Origin: CAWEWH01 sp963812775
GTDB taxonomy: Bacteria > Pseudomonadota > Alphaproteobacteria > Rhizobiales > Beijerinckiaceae
DNA: 64,000 nucleotides
Assembly (NCBI GenBank): GCA_963812775.1
Contig: CAWEWH010000003.1
Span: 248,001 to 312,000 of the forward strand
Direction: 5' to 3'
The translations under genes and the position numbers were made by a program. Positions 1 through 12,221 of this stretch are shown piece after piece. Numbering within the stretch: the first letter of the stretch is position 1; every line of letters begins with the position of its first letter. The notes below the pieces were generated by a model. It saw only the letters and a program-made list of their open reading frames with translations. It was not told the DNA's origin and made no database searches.

Positions 1-204
1 CGAGACGTCGGCGCCGGCGCAGAAGGCGCGACCCGCCCCGGTCACGATGACGGCGCGCACCCCGTCGTCGGCATCGGCGCGCCGGAAGGCGTCAGCGATT
101 TCGGTGCCCATGGCGCCTGTATAGGCGTTGAGCTTGTCGGGCCTGTTGAGGGTGACGAGCATGACGGACCGGTCGATCTCGCAGGTGATGGTCTGGTAGG
201 TCAT
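1..204 (-). CDS. Enoyl-CoA hydratase/isomerase family protein, N-terminal part
   Basis: The gene runs off the left edge, leaving the first 68 codons. The translation starts MTYQTITCEIDRSV and contains the crotonase features LNRPDKLNAYT and, near the edge, IVTGAGRAFCAGAD, which is the first oxyanion-hole/CoA-binding segment of the family. Crotonase-fold enzymes act on acyl-CoA thioesters in fatty-acid or amino-acid breakdown; the exact substrate cannot be read from the N-terminus. The ATG at 202-204 was chosen because the family pattern begins directly after it. It is divergent from the HIT gene at 382. Confidence 0.85.
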   Translation of the reverse strand, partial: MTYQTITCEIDRSVMLVTLNRPDKLNAYTGAMGTEIADAFRRADADDGVRAVIVTGAGRAFCAGADVS

Positions 205-381
205 GGCCTTGCCCTCGCTTCCCGTGTCGCTTGCTGTGTCGCTCGCCGCCGCGGCGCGACGCCGCCCGTGAGTCTAGGAAGCCGGGAGCGCCGCCGCAAC
301 GGCGGCCGAGGTCGATGTGGCTGCCTCGACGCCGCACCGCTCTTCGTATAGCCGGGACTGCGACGAAGCGGAGGCGGGCCA

Positions 382-798
382 ATGAGCAGGACGATCTTCG
401 AGAGGATCATAGCGGGCGAAATCCCGTGCGCGAAGGTCTACGAGGACGATCGCGTCTTCGCCTTCATGGATGCCGGCCAGGTCAATCCCGGCCACGTGCT
501 GGTGGCCACCAAGAAGCCGGTCGAGACCATCCTCGACATGGACGAGGAGGATGCCGCGGCCCTGTTCCGGGCGGCCCATCGCATCGCCCGCGCCGTCGAA
601 AGCGTCTATCGGCCGGAAGGCTTCACCATCCTGCAGGCCAACCGGCCGGCGGGGCTGCAGACGGTGCCCCACGCGCACCTGCATATCCTGCCGCGCCACA
701 AGGACGACGGCGTCGCCCTCACATGGCCGCGCAAGAACCCGCCGCTCGAGGAGCTGACCAAGCTTGCGCAACCAATCGTCCAAGCGCTCGGCAAGTAG
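382..798 (+). CDS. HIT family (histidine triad) nucleotide hydrolase
   Basis: A 138-residue protein of usual HIT length. The N-terminal part reads IFERIIAGEIPCAKVYEDD, as in HinT-type proteins, and the catalytic histidine triad appears as VPHAHLHILPR near residues 94-104. HIT proteins cleave nucleoside phosphoramidates or related nucleotide conjugates in the cytoplasm; the physiological substrate is not evident here. A GGAGG lies seven bases upstream of the ATG and supports the start. The gene stands alone, with the convergent acyl-CoA dehydrogenase ending about 60 bases downstream. Confidence 0.93.
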   Translation: MSRTIFERIIAGEIPCAKVYEDDRVFAFMDAGQVNPGHVLVATKKPVETILDMDEEDAAALFRAAHRIARAVESVYRPEGFTILQANRPAGLQTVPHAHLHILPRHKDDGVALTWPRKNPPLEELTKLAQPIVQALGK

Positions 799-859
799 GG
801 GGCCGGCCGCCACCTGCCGCCGCGACGTTGCGCGGCGCAGGTGGATGCAGCTGAATCGG

Positions 860-2023
860 CTAACGGCCTTGCAGAAGGCTTCGGGCAATTATCAGCCGCT
901 GGATCTCACTGGTCCCATCGAAGATTCGAAAGGCGCGACAGTGCCGGAAAAGGCGCTCGACAGTCGTTCCGCGAACGACGCCGAGCCCGCCGAAGATCTG
1001 CACGGCCTGGTCTATGACGTCAAAGGCGCTTTCCGTCGAGAAGAGCTTGGCAATCGCCGCCTCGCGCGAAATGCTTCGCTCGCTCGAAGCGTATTGCCAA
1101 GCGGCCCGATAGACCAGAAGGCTCGCTGCATCGATGCCGACGGCCATGTCTGCCAGTTTTGCCTGGATAAGCTGATGTTCCGAGATCGGCTTCTTGAAGG
1201 CGACGCGAGCCACGCTTCGTTCGATCGCTTCCGACATCGCACGCTTGGCGAACCCTAGCGTGGCTGCGCCCACAGTGGGGCGGAACAGCTCAAGGACGGC
1301 GGTCGCGATCCTGGAGCCCTGTCCCGGCTCTCCAATTAGCCTGCGGGAAGGAACACGGCAGTCCCGAAGGGTCCACGTGCCAACCGTGTGTGGCGGCAGC
1401 ACGGAAAGGCGCTCCTCCAGCGCGATGCCGTCGGCATTCCCATCAACCGCAAAGGCCGCGATGTTTCCGGGGCCTTGGTGGTCCTCGATCCGAGCGAAGA
1501 CAATGTAGAGATCCGCCAATCCACAATTTGACGTCCACGTCTTGCGCCCATTCAGGACGTACTGATCGCCTTCGCGACGCGCTGTCGTTGTGATTGCGCC
1601 GATGTCTGAGCCCGCGTCAGGCTCGGACAGCGCAAAGGCGGGCAGGAGCCGGCCCGAAAGATACCGGGGCAACAGTTCCTCCTGCAGGGACTGTGACGCG
1701 TAAAGAGCAACCGGAAGGATCCCAAGCCACGGTTCAGACAGCGCAACATCCGCCATTGCCGATGAGAATGCGCTGATCTCTCGTATCAAGCATACGCTGC
1801 GGAGGTCGATCTTGCCGCGTGGACCGGGCGTCTGAGCGGCCAGCGTGTTTTTGAGCCAACCCGCGCCCGCCAACCGCTCGAAAATCTGGCGGGCAGCCTT
1901 TCCATCCCCTCCCTCGTCCCGCTCGAACCCGCCGAGTTCTAACTTGGTCCAGCGATGGAAATCTCTCGCAAGCCCCAGATGGGCGGGATCAAAGAAGGGC
2001 CAGGACAGATGGCTCAGATCCAT
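860..2023 (-). CDS. Acyl-CoA dehydrogenase family protein
   Basis: A 387-residue flavoprotein of standard length for acyl-CoA dehydrogenases, which introduce an alpha,beta double bond into acyl-CoA with FAD as cofactor. Visible signatures are LSEPDAGSDIGAITT and LNGRKTWTSNCGLADLY in the middle beta domain, and QIFGGLGVVRGTTVERLFR with FDGTSEIQRLIIARSLL at the C-terminus (FAD and dimer contacts). Short-chain, glutaryl-CoA-like and other subfamilies are not separated by what I can see. The 46-bp element at 2077-2122 lies just upstream, and the same element precedes the neighbouring FAD monooxygenase, so the two may share a regulator although they are separately promoted. Confidence 0.9.
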   Translation of the reverse strand: MDLSHLSWPFFDPAHLGLARDFHRWTKLELGGFERDEGGDGKAARQIFERLAGAGWLKNTLAAQTPGPRGKIDLRSVCLIREISAFSSAMADVALSEPWLGILPVALYASQSLQEELLPRYLSGRLLPAFALSEPDAGSDIGAITTTARREGDQYVLNGRKTWTSNCGLADLYIVFARIEDHQGPGNIAAFAVDGNADGIALEERLSVLPPHTVGTWTLRDCRVPSRRLIGEPGQGSRIATAVLELFRPTVGAATLGFAKRAMSEAIERSVARVAFKKPISEHQLIQAKLADMAVGIDAASLLVYRAAWQYASSERSISREAAIAKLFSTESAFDVIDQAVQIFGGLGVVRGTTVERLFRHCRAFRIFDGTSEIQRLIIARSLLQGR

Positions 2024-2076
2024 GCGGGCGCGCGAGTGTCGAGAGATGGGATGCAGACGGGCGATGCACCTCGCCT

Positions 2077-2122
2077 TTCGTCCCTCGTACAGAGACAGCC
2101 GCTGCGTGTCGAGTACGGCTCA
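2077..2122 (-). promoter_or_regulatory. 46-bp duplicated upstream element, copy A
   Basis: This 46-base block matches 3605-3650 at 44 of 46 positions in the same orientation. It lies about 54 bases upstream of the acyl-CoA dehydrogenase start. Read on the minus strand it contains TACTCGACACGC followed by GTACGAGGGACG. The placement before two adjacent genes suggests a duplicated promoter or operator; function is inferred only. Confidence 0.6.
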
Positions 2123-2169
2123 ATCGAGCCGACACCGCACGAGGGCCCAAACGCCTCTAGCAGCGAAGG

Positions 2170-3582
2170 TCAAGCAGTCGCAGCCGTCAGGGCCGCCACC
2201 CGGCTGACGATCTGCGGATCGCGGAGAGCGCTGGACGGCTTTATAAGATGGCTGACCTCGCTCATGATCTGATGCACCGTTGCATCCTCCGCAGCGACCC
2301 GCAGGAGCGCGGAGTTGAAGTTCAAGCGCTGGCGAAAATCACTCGGACGCCGGCCGCGCGTCTTCTCATGGATGAAGTCGCTCTCGGCCGTTGCCCATGG
2401 TGCGGCGAGCAGGTCCTGAACAGCCGCGAAGAAAGGCCGCGCGAGTCCTTTGAGCGGATCGGCCTCCGAGATTCGCGCTTCGATAAGCCGTCTCAAGGCA
2501 ACTGCTTCCTGCGCGGCGACACTCATTCCCTGGCCGAAGGCCGGATTAAATCGGCAGATCACATCGCCGAGCGGCAGCAGATGATCCGGAAAACGGTCAA
2601 GCGCCTCAAAGTGTCTGCGAATGCTGCGCGGAAAAGCGAATCGGTAAATTCCGCCGATAGGTGCGGCGTTCTTGATCGCGTCATAGATCGTCGGAGTCCG
2701 CAACGTCCTCGCAAAGGCGATGAAATCGCCGACGTTTTCCGGCACGGGTTCACCATGCATATTGGTAAGATTGACTTGCCAGCAATTGTTCTCGACTGGA
2801 ACAAGCAGCCCGCCGCGGCCGCTCTGAGCGGCGGGCCGGTGTAGCACCGCGCGCCAGCCATGGGGCACGGAAGGTGGAATCCGGAACATGGCCGTCGCAT
2901 AGCGCAGATCGATGCCGATTTCCGTCTCCTGGGGTGTCGGCAAGCCGACCTTGTCCAGAAATTCGACAGTGAGGGCGCCGCGCGACGATGCGTCAACGAT
3001 GAAATCAGCAGCAATCTCGACGCCTCTCTCGCCGCCATCGTCGTAACGAACGCCGGTAACGCGGCTTCGGTCAGGCGATCCCAGAAATTGCGTGACCCGG
3101 CAACGCGGTTTCACTGAAATATTGCTCTGCTGCTCGACCAAGCGCCTCGCAACGAATTCCAGAAGTGGTCGCGTCATGCATAGGTAATCGAAGCCGAGAT
3201 CGCGCCGTGGAAACGGATCGAAGCCCGGAATTTCAAGCAGAGATTGAGAACCGACCCGTACGCGAACGGCGCCCGCGAGCTCGAGTTCTGTTTCCAACTC
3301 CGGGAAGAATTCAATCAGCGCGTCGAGGCCACCCCTGAGGAGGACATGAATTTGCCGGGCCTGAGGTGTGCCGGTGCGTGCGATCGGCGTGGCGGGTAGG
3401 GCATCACGTTCGAGCACGGTGACGTTGCCGAAATATGATGACAAGGCTTTCGCCGCGGTTAGACCGCCAATGCCAGCTCCGACCACAATCGCCTGTCGCC
3501 CGAGCAAGCATGACGAGCCAGCAACCTGTGCAAAGGGTAGTGAACGTTTCGTAGACGGCTTCCGTGAGGAGGATGCGGACAC
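2170..3582 (-). CDS. FAD-dependent monooxygenase / oxidoreductase
   Basis: The protein opens with a Rossmann FAD motif, IVVGAGIGGLTAAKALS, followed by a conserved TVLERDALP strand end, and carries the second flavin motif with DVICRFNPAFGQGMSVAAQEA near residues 350-370. This is the p-hydroxybenzoate hydroxylase/UbiH-like fold; hydroxylation of an unknown substrate is the likely reaction. The frame is open back to 3657, but the first 25 codons would be the duplicated 46-bp element, so I prefer the GTG at 3580-3582, which has GGGAG eight bases upstream; this gives 470 residues. The gene follows the rrn terminator and precedes the acyl-CoA dehydrogenase. Substrate and pathway are unknown. Confidence 0.82.
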   Translation of the reverse strand: MSASSSRKPSTKRSLPFAQVAGSSCLLGRQAIVVGAGIGGLTAAKALSSYFGNVTVLERDALPATPIARTGTPQARQIHVLLRGGLDALIEFFPELETELELAGAVRVRVGSQSLLEIPGFDPFPRRDLGFDYLCMTRPLLEFVARRLVEQQSNISVKPRCRVTQFLGSPDRSRVTGVRYDDGGERGVEIAADFIVDASSRGALTVEFLDKVGLPTPQETEIGIDLRYATAMFRIPPSVPHGWRAVLHRPAAQSGRGGLLVPVENNCWQVNLTNMHGEPVPENVGDFIAFARTLRTPTIYDAIKNAAPIGGIYRFAFPRSIRRHFEALDRFPDHLLPLGDVICRFNPAFGQGMSVAAQEAVALRRLIEARISEADPLKGLARPFFAAVQDLLAAPWATAESDFIHEKTRGRRPSDFRQRLNFNSALLRVAAEDATVHQIMSEVSHLIKPSSALRDPQIVSRVAALTAATA

Positions 3583-3604
3583 GTGATACGCTCCCGCCAG
3601 TCCC

Positions 3605-3650
3605 TTCGTCCCTCGTATAGAGACGGCCGCTGCGTGTCGAGTACGGCTCA
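3605..3650 (-). promoter_or_regulatory. 46-bp duplicated upstream element, copy B
   Basis: Second copy of the element at 2077-2122, differing at two positions (both transitions). It ends 23 bases before the preferred GTG start of the FAD monooxygenase. On the minus strand TCGACA and TATACG are separated by 15 bases and could be poor -35/-10 hexamers, but the unusual feature is the conservation of the whole block. Confidence 0.6.
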
Positions 3651-3660
3651 TCCGCACAGC

Positions 3661-3696
3661 AAAAAGCCCTCGAAACGCTTTCGCGTTTCGAGGGCT
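3661..3696 (-). terminator. Rho-independent terminator of the rrn operon
   Basis: A perfect 14-bp stem (3665-3678 with 3683-3696) closes a 4-base loop and is followed, on the minus strand, by five T residues at 3665-3661. It starts seven bases after the initiator tRNA and therefore ends the whole rRNA transcription unit. Confidence 0.92.
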
Positions 3697-3702
3697 CGAT
3701 CC

Positions 3703-3779
<77 letters not shown>

Positions 3780-3791
3780 GCAATCGAAAAA

Positions 3792-3900
3792 AGCAGAAGA
3801 CGATAAAGCAGAAGACGGACGCCAGAGGACAGAAGGATCAGATACGTAAAAGTGAAGCTACGTGCTCTGTCGTCTGTCTTCTGTCGTCCGTCGTCAGACG
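3792..3900. repeat. GAC-type imperfect hairpin, copy 1 (5S to tRNA-fMet spacer)
   Basis: A purine-rich arm made of GAAGAC and GGAC units (3792-3834) faces a pyrimidine-rich arm of GTCTTC, GTCGTC and GTCCGTC units (3865-3900). The arms can pair over most of their length. Further GAATGTCGTC and GAATGTCATC units follow to about 3950. The same design recurs at 6830, 7451, 12161, 13087 and 17671. Confidence 0.65.
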
Positions 3901-3966
3901 AATGTCATCATAGACGAATGTCGTCGCGCGAATGTCGTCGTGAAGAGGGAATGTCATGTCCTTGGC

Positions 3967-4085
3967 AGGTCCGGCAACGACCTACTCTCCCGGGTCTTGA
4001 GACACAGTACCATCAGCGCTGAGGAGTTTAACGGCCGAGTTCGGGATGGGATCGGGTTCGGGCTCCTCGCTCCAGTCACCGGACC
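3967..4085 (-). rRNA. rrf: 5S ribosomal RNA
   Basis: About 119 bases reading, on the minus strand, from GGTCCGGTGACTGGAGCGAG through CCCGAACTCGGCCGTTAAAC to GGGAGAGTAGGTCGTTGCC. These are the typical alphaproteobacterial 5S loop B, loop C and 3' stem sequences; the terminal GGTCCGG/CCGGACC pair defines the ends to within a few bases. Confidence 0.94.
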
Positions 4086-4211
4086 GGCGAAGGACATGTT
4101 CGGCAAGCGCGACTGCCTCGGCAGTCGAAGTCTCTCATTCGATCGTCGGTTCCATGCATTTGAATTTTCCACAAATGCAATATCCACAAATGGAATTTGC
4201 GGACATGGAAC

Positions 4212-7023
<2,812 letters not shown>

Positions 7024-7373
7024 TTCTCATGGTCGATGTCCGCCGGGTTTGATCCCGTCGATCATCGAACAGAAAGACCATTTCGTCTTTGGAGTCTCGG
7101 GCAGCGGCTGCTCCCGCAAGGGGTGTTCCAAAGACGTGCTTGCCGAACGCATCCGATTGAAACGCGGTCAAGCCTAACGCAAGACGCTGCTGAACATTGC
7201 TGGCGGGTCCATCACGAACCCTGACCGGATGCATTCCCTCTTCACGATGACAAAGATCGCGCGCGGATGTTTCGCGCGGCGAAGCTGTTGACGAACATGG
7301 CTGGCGTTGCTGCCTGGATGGCTGCCCGGCGCGGCCGAGATGCTGGCTGGTTCGGGCGTCTCGTTCGGCCGTC
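7024..7373. other. Internal transcribed spacer, tRNA-Ala to 23S (350 bp)
   Basis: No gene is visible. The spacer includes a strand complementary to the 3' flank of the 23S (GATCGTTCTCATG near 7020 and again at 4200), consistent with the processing stem cleaved by RNase III around pre-23S rRNA. A further inverted repeat is formed by GTCTTTGGA at 7087 and TCCAAAGAC at 7127. Confidence 0.75.
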
Positions 7374-7449
7374 TGGTGGAGCCAGACGGGATCGAACCGA
7401 CGACCTCCTGCTTGCAAAGCAGGCGCTCTCCCAACTGAGCTATGGCCCC
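7374..7449 (-). tRNA. tRNA-Ala (TGC)
   Basis: A 76-base cloverleaf: acceptor GGGGCCA, D-loop AGCTCAGTTGGGA, anticodon loop CTTTGCAAG with TGC, T-loop GGTTCGATCC and encoded CCA. It is the second tRNA in the 16S-23S spacer in the conserved Ile-Ala order. Confidence 0.97.
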
Positions 7450-7450
7450 G

Positions 7451-7518
7451 ACCGACGACGCATGACAGCAGATCGACGATGGATTGAACCGTTCTGTCGT
7501 CCGATGTCTGTCGTCTGA
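7451..7518. repeat. GAC-type imperfect hairpin, copy 3 (between tRNA-Ala and tRNA-Ile)
   Basis: CGACGACGCATGACAGCAG and GACGATGG form a purine arm that can pair with TTCTGTCGTCCGATG and TCTGTCGTCTG. It fills the whole 72-base spacer between the two tRNA genes, a place where the precursor must be cut. Confidence 0.55.
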
Positions 7519-7521
7519 TAA

Positions 7522-7598
7522 TGGTGGGCCTGGGAAGACTTGAACTTCCGACCTCACGCTTATCAAGCGCGCGCTCTAACCAACTGAGCTACAAGCCC
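7522..7598 (-). tRNA. tRNA-Ile (GAT)
   Basis: A 77-base cloverleaf: acceptor GGGCTTG, D-arm TAGCTCAGTTGG, anticodon loop CTTGATAAG with GAT, T-loop AGTTCAAGTC and encoded CCA. It is the first tRNA after the 16S gene. Confidence 0.97.
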
Positions 7599-7873
7599 AT
7601 GAGCTCTCAGAACCGGATTATCGAATCAGTTTTTCAGGACCGCTCTTTCAAACGGTTTTCTGAAGCTCATTTCCGAAGCTCATGGCGACAGGATGCGGTG
7701 CTTCACAAAACCATGCACGTACTAGCATGCAAATACTCGCCGCCCCCTGGCGCGTGTTCGTCTGAAAGAAAGAGAAACGAGGACGGCGAAATCCCGCCAA
7801 ATGGGGCTTTGACTGGCCCCTGATGTTTCTACGAGATCCGATACGAAAACCAGAATGGTTTCAGTGAAGGATC

Positions 7874-9368
<1,495 letters not shown>

Positions 9369-9794
9369 TGAATCCACAGAAGTGGATTGAGAGATTGATT
9401 GGCTAGTCACTACGCGAATTGACGGAGCACACACATTGATACGCCACCACAATTGCTTGCAGCGACGCACATTGTGAGCTCCGAAACGTAGTACCGCCAA
9501 AGTCTCTTCGACCGCCACGACCTCGCTGTCCAGGCATCGCTGCCCAAGCATCGTTGTCATGGACGATCCGCAAGGACTTCGCCGTCCACGTTTCTCTTTC
9601 TTTCTTCACTTTTCAAAGAGCGGGCACCGCAACCTGCCAAGGACCAGCGGAGAGCAAGCCAACGGCAAAGTGGGACGATGCGTGCCACCTCTAGACGACG
9701 AACAGGCTTCACCCCGACCGAGGTCGGGCATAAGGCCCGGTCTTCATAAGGAAGTGGCGAGCGGCGCCTACCGCATGGCGGCACCGTGTCGACC
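9369..9794 (-). other. rrn leader region
   Basis: About 425 bases of transcribed leader between the promoter and 16S. It contains a boxA (9610-9622), a short perfect hairpin CCCGACC-GAG-GTCGGG near 9714, and sequence flanking the 16S 5' end that should pair with the 16S 3' flank for processing. No protein gene is supported. Confidence 0.7.
9610..9622 (-). promoter_or_regulatory. boxA antitermination site
   Basis: CGCTCTTTGAAAA on the minus strand matches the boxA core (GCTCTTTNA) that loads the NusB/NusE antitermination complex in rRNA leaders. It lies about 240 bases before the 16S gene and about 170 bases after the promoter, which is the expected placement. Confidence 0.75.
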
Positions 9795-9824
9795 TATATA
9801 GGAGAGGAGCCTTTCGTCTGTCAA
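9795..9824 (-). promoter_or_regulatory. rrn P1 sigma-70 type promoter
   Basis: On the minus strand TTGACA (9824-9819) and TATATA (9800-9795) are separated by 18 bases, with an A/T-rich stretch (AAAAAAGTTTAGG, about 9830-9845) just upstream that could be an UP element. A GTCGACACGG follows the -10. This is the best promoter in the window and fits a strong rRNA promoter. Confidence 0.88.
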
Positions 9825-10128
9825 CACGAGGCCTAAACTTTTTTAAGCCTAATGCCGCCATTTCGCCGACCGCGGCGCTCTCGCCCCGCGATGCCGACGA
9901 CGGATCCCCTCGACGGACTTTTGTCATATGGGGTGTCTCCCGCTCCCCACAAGGCCTCGCCCCTTCCGCCTTACTGGGGCCATAGTCGTTGCGCTTCAGC
10001 TTAGGTGGCCGAGGGGACGGTCACTGAATTGATTCGGGACGCATCCGCGGGCATGTTCGCGAGCCTGCCTGTTGGCGATGGGTGCGTGGTGACCGTCCGG
10101 TGGTCGCGGCGACGCTTGGGGAGCGGGA
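9825..10128. other. Intergenic region between rrn promoter and M23 peptidase
   Basis: About 300 bases between divergent transcription units. Apart from the UP-like A/T tract next to the rrn promoter I see no gene. The promoter of the peptidase gene must lie here but no clear hexamers stand out. Confidence 0.5.
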
Positions 10129-12159
10129 ATGCTGGAACGATCGCCGGACACGCTGTCGCGTCTCGCCCAGCCGGGCGACCTCTATCTCGACGGCGCCGGA
10201 CGACGCATTGACTTGGGAGTCGAGCCGCCGCTCGACCCCGCCGGGTTGTCGACGCCGGCTGGCGACCGGCGTGCCATCAGCGTCCGCTGGCTGACGGGAA
10301 GCATCCTGACCGGCCTGAGCGGCGCCATTCTCATCACCGCCGCCATCTATGTCTCCTTCGAGGGCGACACGGCCGTGGCTGAGTTGCCTGAGACCGCGAG
10401 CCCGGCGGCCAGCCGGGCCGGCGACGGCGCCGCCCGTCGTGGCGACCGCCTCGTCAAGAGCGAGCCGATTTCAGCCGCCAAGCAAAGCTTCAAGTCGCCC
10501 ATGAGCCTCAGGATCGGCGACCGCGAGGTCATCAAGGTGCGACCGTTCGTGCGCATCGCCACGGCGCTGTCGCTGACCAGCGGCCAATACGCCACCGACA
10601 TCCCCAAATTCAATCCGACGAGCCTGTTTGCGGAAGGGGCCGATGCGGGCGAACGCATCGAGGCCTTGCCGGACACCGGCGACGCCGACATTTCCATCGT
10701 CAAGCTCGACCTGGCGTCCTACGCGGTGGCCGGCGACGCGCCGGCCATGAACGACGAGCAGGTCGCAGCCCAAGTGGGCGAGGCCAAGCGGGCGGCCGCC
10801 GAGGTGGGGCGCCATCCGGTGCTCCCGCTGCCGCCGCAATTGCTGGCCAAGGGCGTTCGCGACGCAGGGGCGCTCGGCGGCGCCGGGGCCTTCGGCGGCG
10901 CCATCTCGTACGCCAGGGCTAACGATACCGCCTTCTCGGCCATCGATGTCCGTGTCGTGCCGGAGAACGTCACCGTCATGCCGAAGGCCGAGGCCCAGAA
11001 GGATTCCGGCATCGAGGAGCGCGCCGTCGTCCTGAAGCGCGGCGAGACGCTCGAGCAGCTGCTCAGGAGCAACGGCGCCGGCGTCAACGACGTGCGCTCG
11101 ATCCTCTCCGCGCTTGCCGGCTTTTTGAAGGGGACGACGCCATCGGAAGGCCAGCGCGTCAAGCTCCTGGTCGCGCCGGGACCCAACCAGAGCGGCGAGC
11201 GGCAGATCGTGCGCGTCATGCTCACCGACGAGACCGCCGTCAAGGCCATCGCGGCGGTCGATGACCGCGGCGTCTTCGTCTCGGTGGCGCCGCCGGAAGG
11301 CGACGACAAGTCGGCGACCGGCGGGCCCAAGGAGGAGACCGAAGAGGACGAGGACGATGGCAGCGGCGTTCGCCTCTACGAGAGCCTCTACGAAACGGCG
11401 ATGAAGAACGACGTGCCGCGCTCCGTCGTCGAGGACCTCATCCGCGTCTTTGCCTATGACGTTGACTTCCAGAAGCGCGTCGCCGGCGGCGACACGTTCG
11501 AGATTTTCTATGCCGAGGACGAGGACGTGCCCGGCCGCATGGAGGTCCTCTATGCCGCCCTCAACACCGGCGGCGAGCAGCGGCAGGTCTATCGCTTTCA
11601 GTCCCTCGAGGACGGCGCTGTCGAGTATTTCGACCCGGACGGGAAATCGCTGAAGAAGTTCCTGCTGCGCAAGCCCATCGCCGACGCCGAGCTGCGCTCG
11701 GGCTTTGGCATGCGCTATCACCCGATCCTGCGCTATTCCAAGATGCACACCGGCGTCGACTGGGGCAGCCGGGTCGGCACGCCCATTCTGGCGTCCGGCA
11801 ACGGCGTCATCACCAAGGCCGGTTGGACATCCGGCTATGGCCGCCACACCGAGGTGCAGCACACCAACGGCTACGTGACCACCTATTCGCACCAGTCGGC
11901 CTTCGCCAAGGGCATCGTGCCGGGCGCCAAGGTGCGCCAAGGCCAGGTGATCGGCTTCGTCGGCTCGACCGGGCTGTCCACCGGGCCGCACCTCCACTAC
12001 GAGGTCCTGGTCAACGGCCACTTCGTCAACCCGATGAAGATCAAAGTGCCGCGCGGCCGTGAGCTCGACGGCCGGTCGCTCGCCGAATTCAGCCGCCAGC
12101 GCGATCAGGTGAACGGCCTGCTCGCCAAGGCGGCCAACACGAAGCTGGCAGCGCAGTAG
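10129..12159 (+). CDS. M23 family metallopeptidase (LytM-type cell-wall endopeptidase or amidase activator)
   Basis: A 676-residue protein with a short cytoplasmic N-terminus, one membrane segment at about residues 50-72 (ILTGLSGAILITAAIYVSF), a long periplasmic region, and a C-terminal M23 domain. The domain shows RSGFGMRYHPI, the zinc ligands in HTGVDWG (about residue 541) and HLHYE (about residue 621), and GSTGLSTGPHLH. A LysM-like RGETLEQLL segment and an acidic linker (about residues 400-415) precede it. Such proteins cut or help cut peptidoglycan cross-links during growth and division. All catalytic zinc residues appear present, so it is likely an active enzyme rather than a degenerate activator. 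It is the only gene of its unit; a GAC-type hairpin follows. Confidence 0.92.
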   Translation: MLERSPDTLSRLAQPGDLYLDGAGRRIDLGVEPPLDPAGLSTPAGDRRAISVRWLTGSILTGLSGAILITAAIYVSFEGDTAVAELPETASPAASRAGDGAARRGDRLVKSEPISAAKQSFKSPMSLRIGDREVIKVRPFVRIATALSLTSGQYATDIPKFNPTSLFAEGADAGERIEALPDTGDADISIVKLDLASYAVAGDAPAMNDEQVAAQVGEAKRAAAEVGRHPVLPLPPQLLAKGVRDAGALGGAGAFGGAISYARANDTAFSAIDVRVVPENVTVMPKAEAQKDSGIEERAVVLKRGETLEQLLRSNGAGVNDVRSILSALAGFLKGTTPSEGQRVKLLVAPGPNQSGERQIVRVMLTDETAVKAIAAVDDRGVFVSVAPPEGDDKSATGGPKEETEEDEDDGSGVRLYESLYETAMKNDVPRSVVEDLIRVFAYDVDFQKRVAGGDTFEIFYAEDEDVPGRMEVLYAALNTGGEQRQVYRFQSLEDGAVEYFDPDGKSLKKFLLRKPIADAELRSGFGMRYHPILRYSKMHTGVDWGSRVGTPILASGNGVITKAGWTSGYGRHTEVQHTNGYVTTYSHQSAFAKGIVPGAKVRQGQVIGFVGSTGLSTGPHLHYEVLVNGHFVNPMKIKVPRGRELDGRSLAEFSRQRDQVNGLLAKAANTKLAAQ

Positions 12160-12160
12160 T

Positions 12161-12221
12161 CGGGACGACGGCCGGCGGACGACGGAAGCATCCGGCTTTT
12201 GTTCTCCGTCCTGCGTCCTCA
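12161..12221. repeat. GAC-type hairpin, copy 4 (between M23 peptidase and gluQ)
   Basis: GGGACGACGGCC and GGCGGACGACGG form a purine arm opposite TCTCCGTCCTGCGTCCTC. It sits between the convergent ends of the M23 gene and gluQ and overlaps the gluQ stop codon, a position fitting a bidirectional terminator. Confidence 0.5.

Noticed and set aside
3786..3950. Possible CRISPR-like or tandem array of GAATGTCGTC/GAAGAC units
   Set aside because: Units are irregular and short, spacers are not unique sequences of constant length, and the pattern folds as one hairpin with pyrimidine arms.
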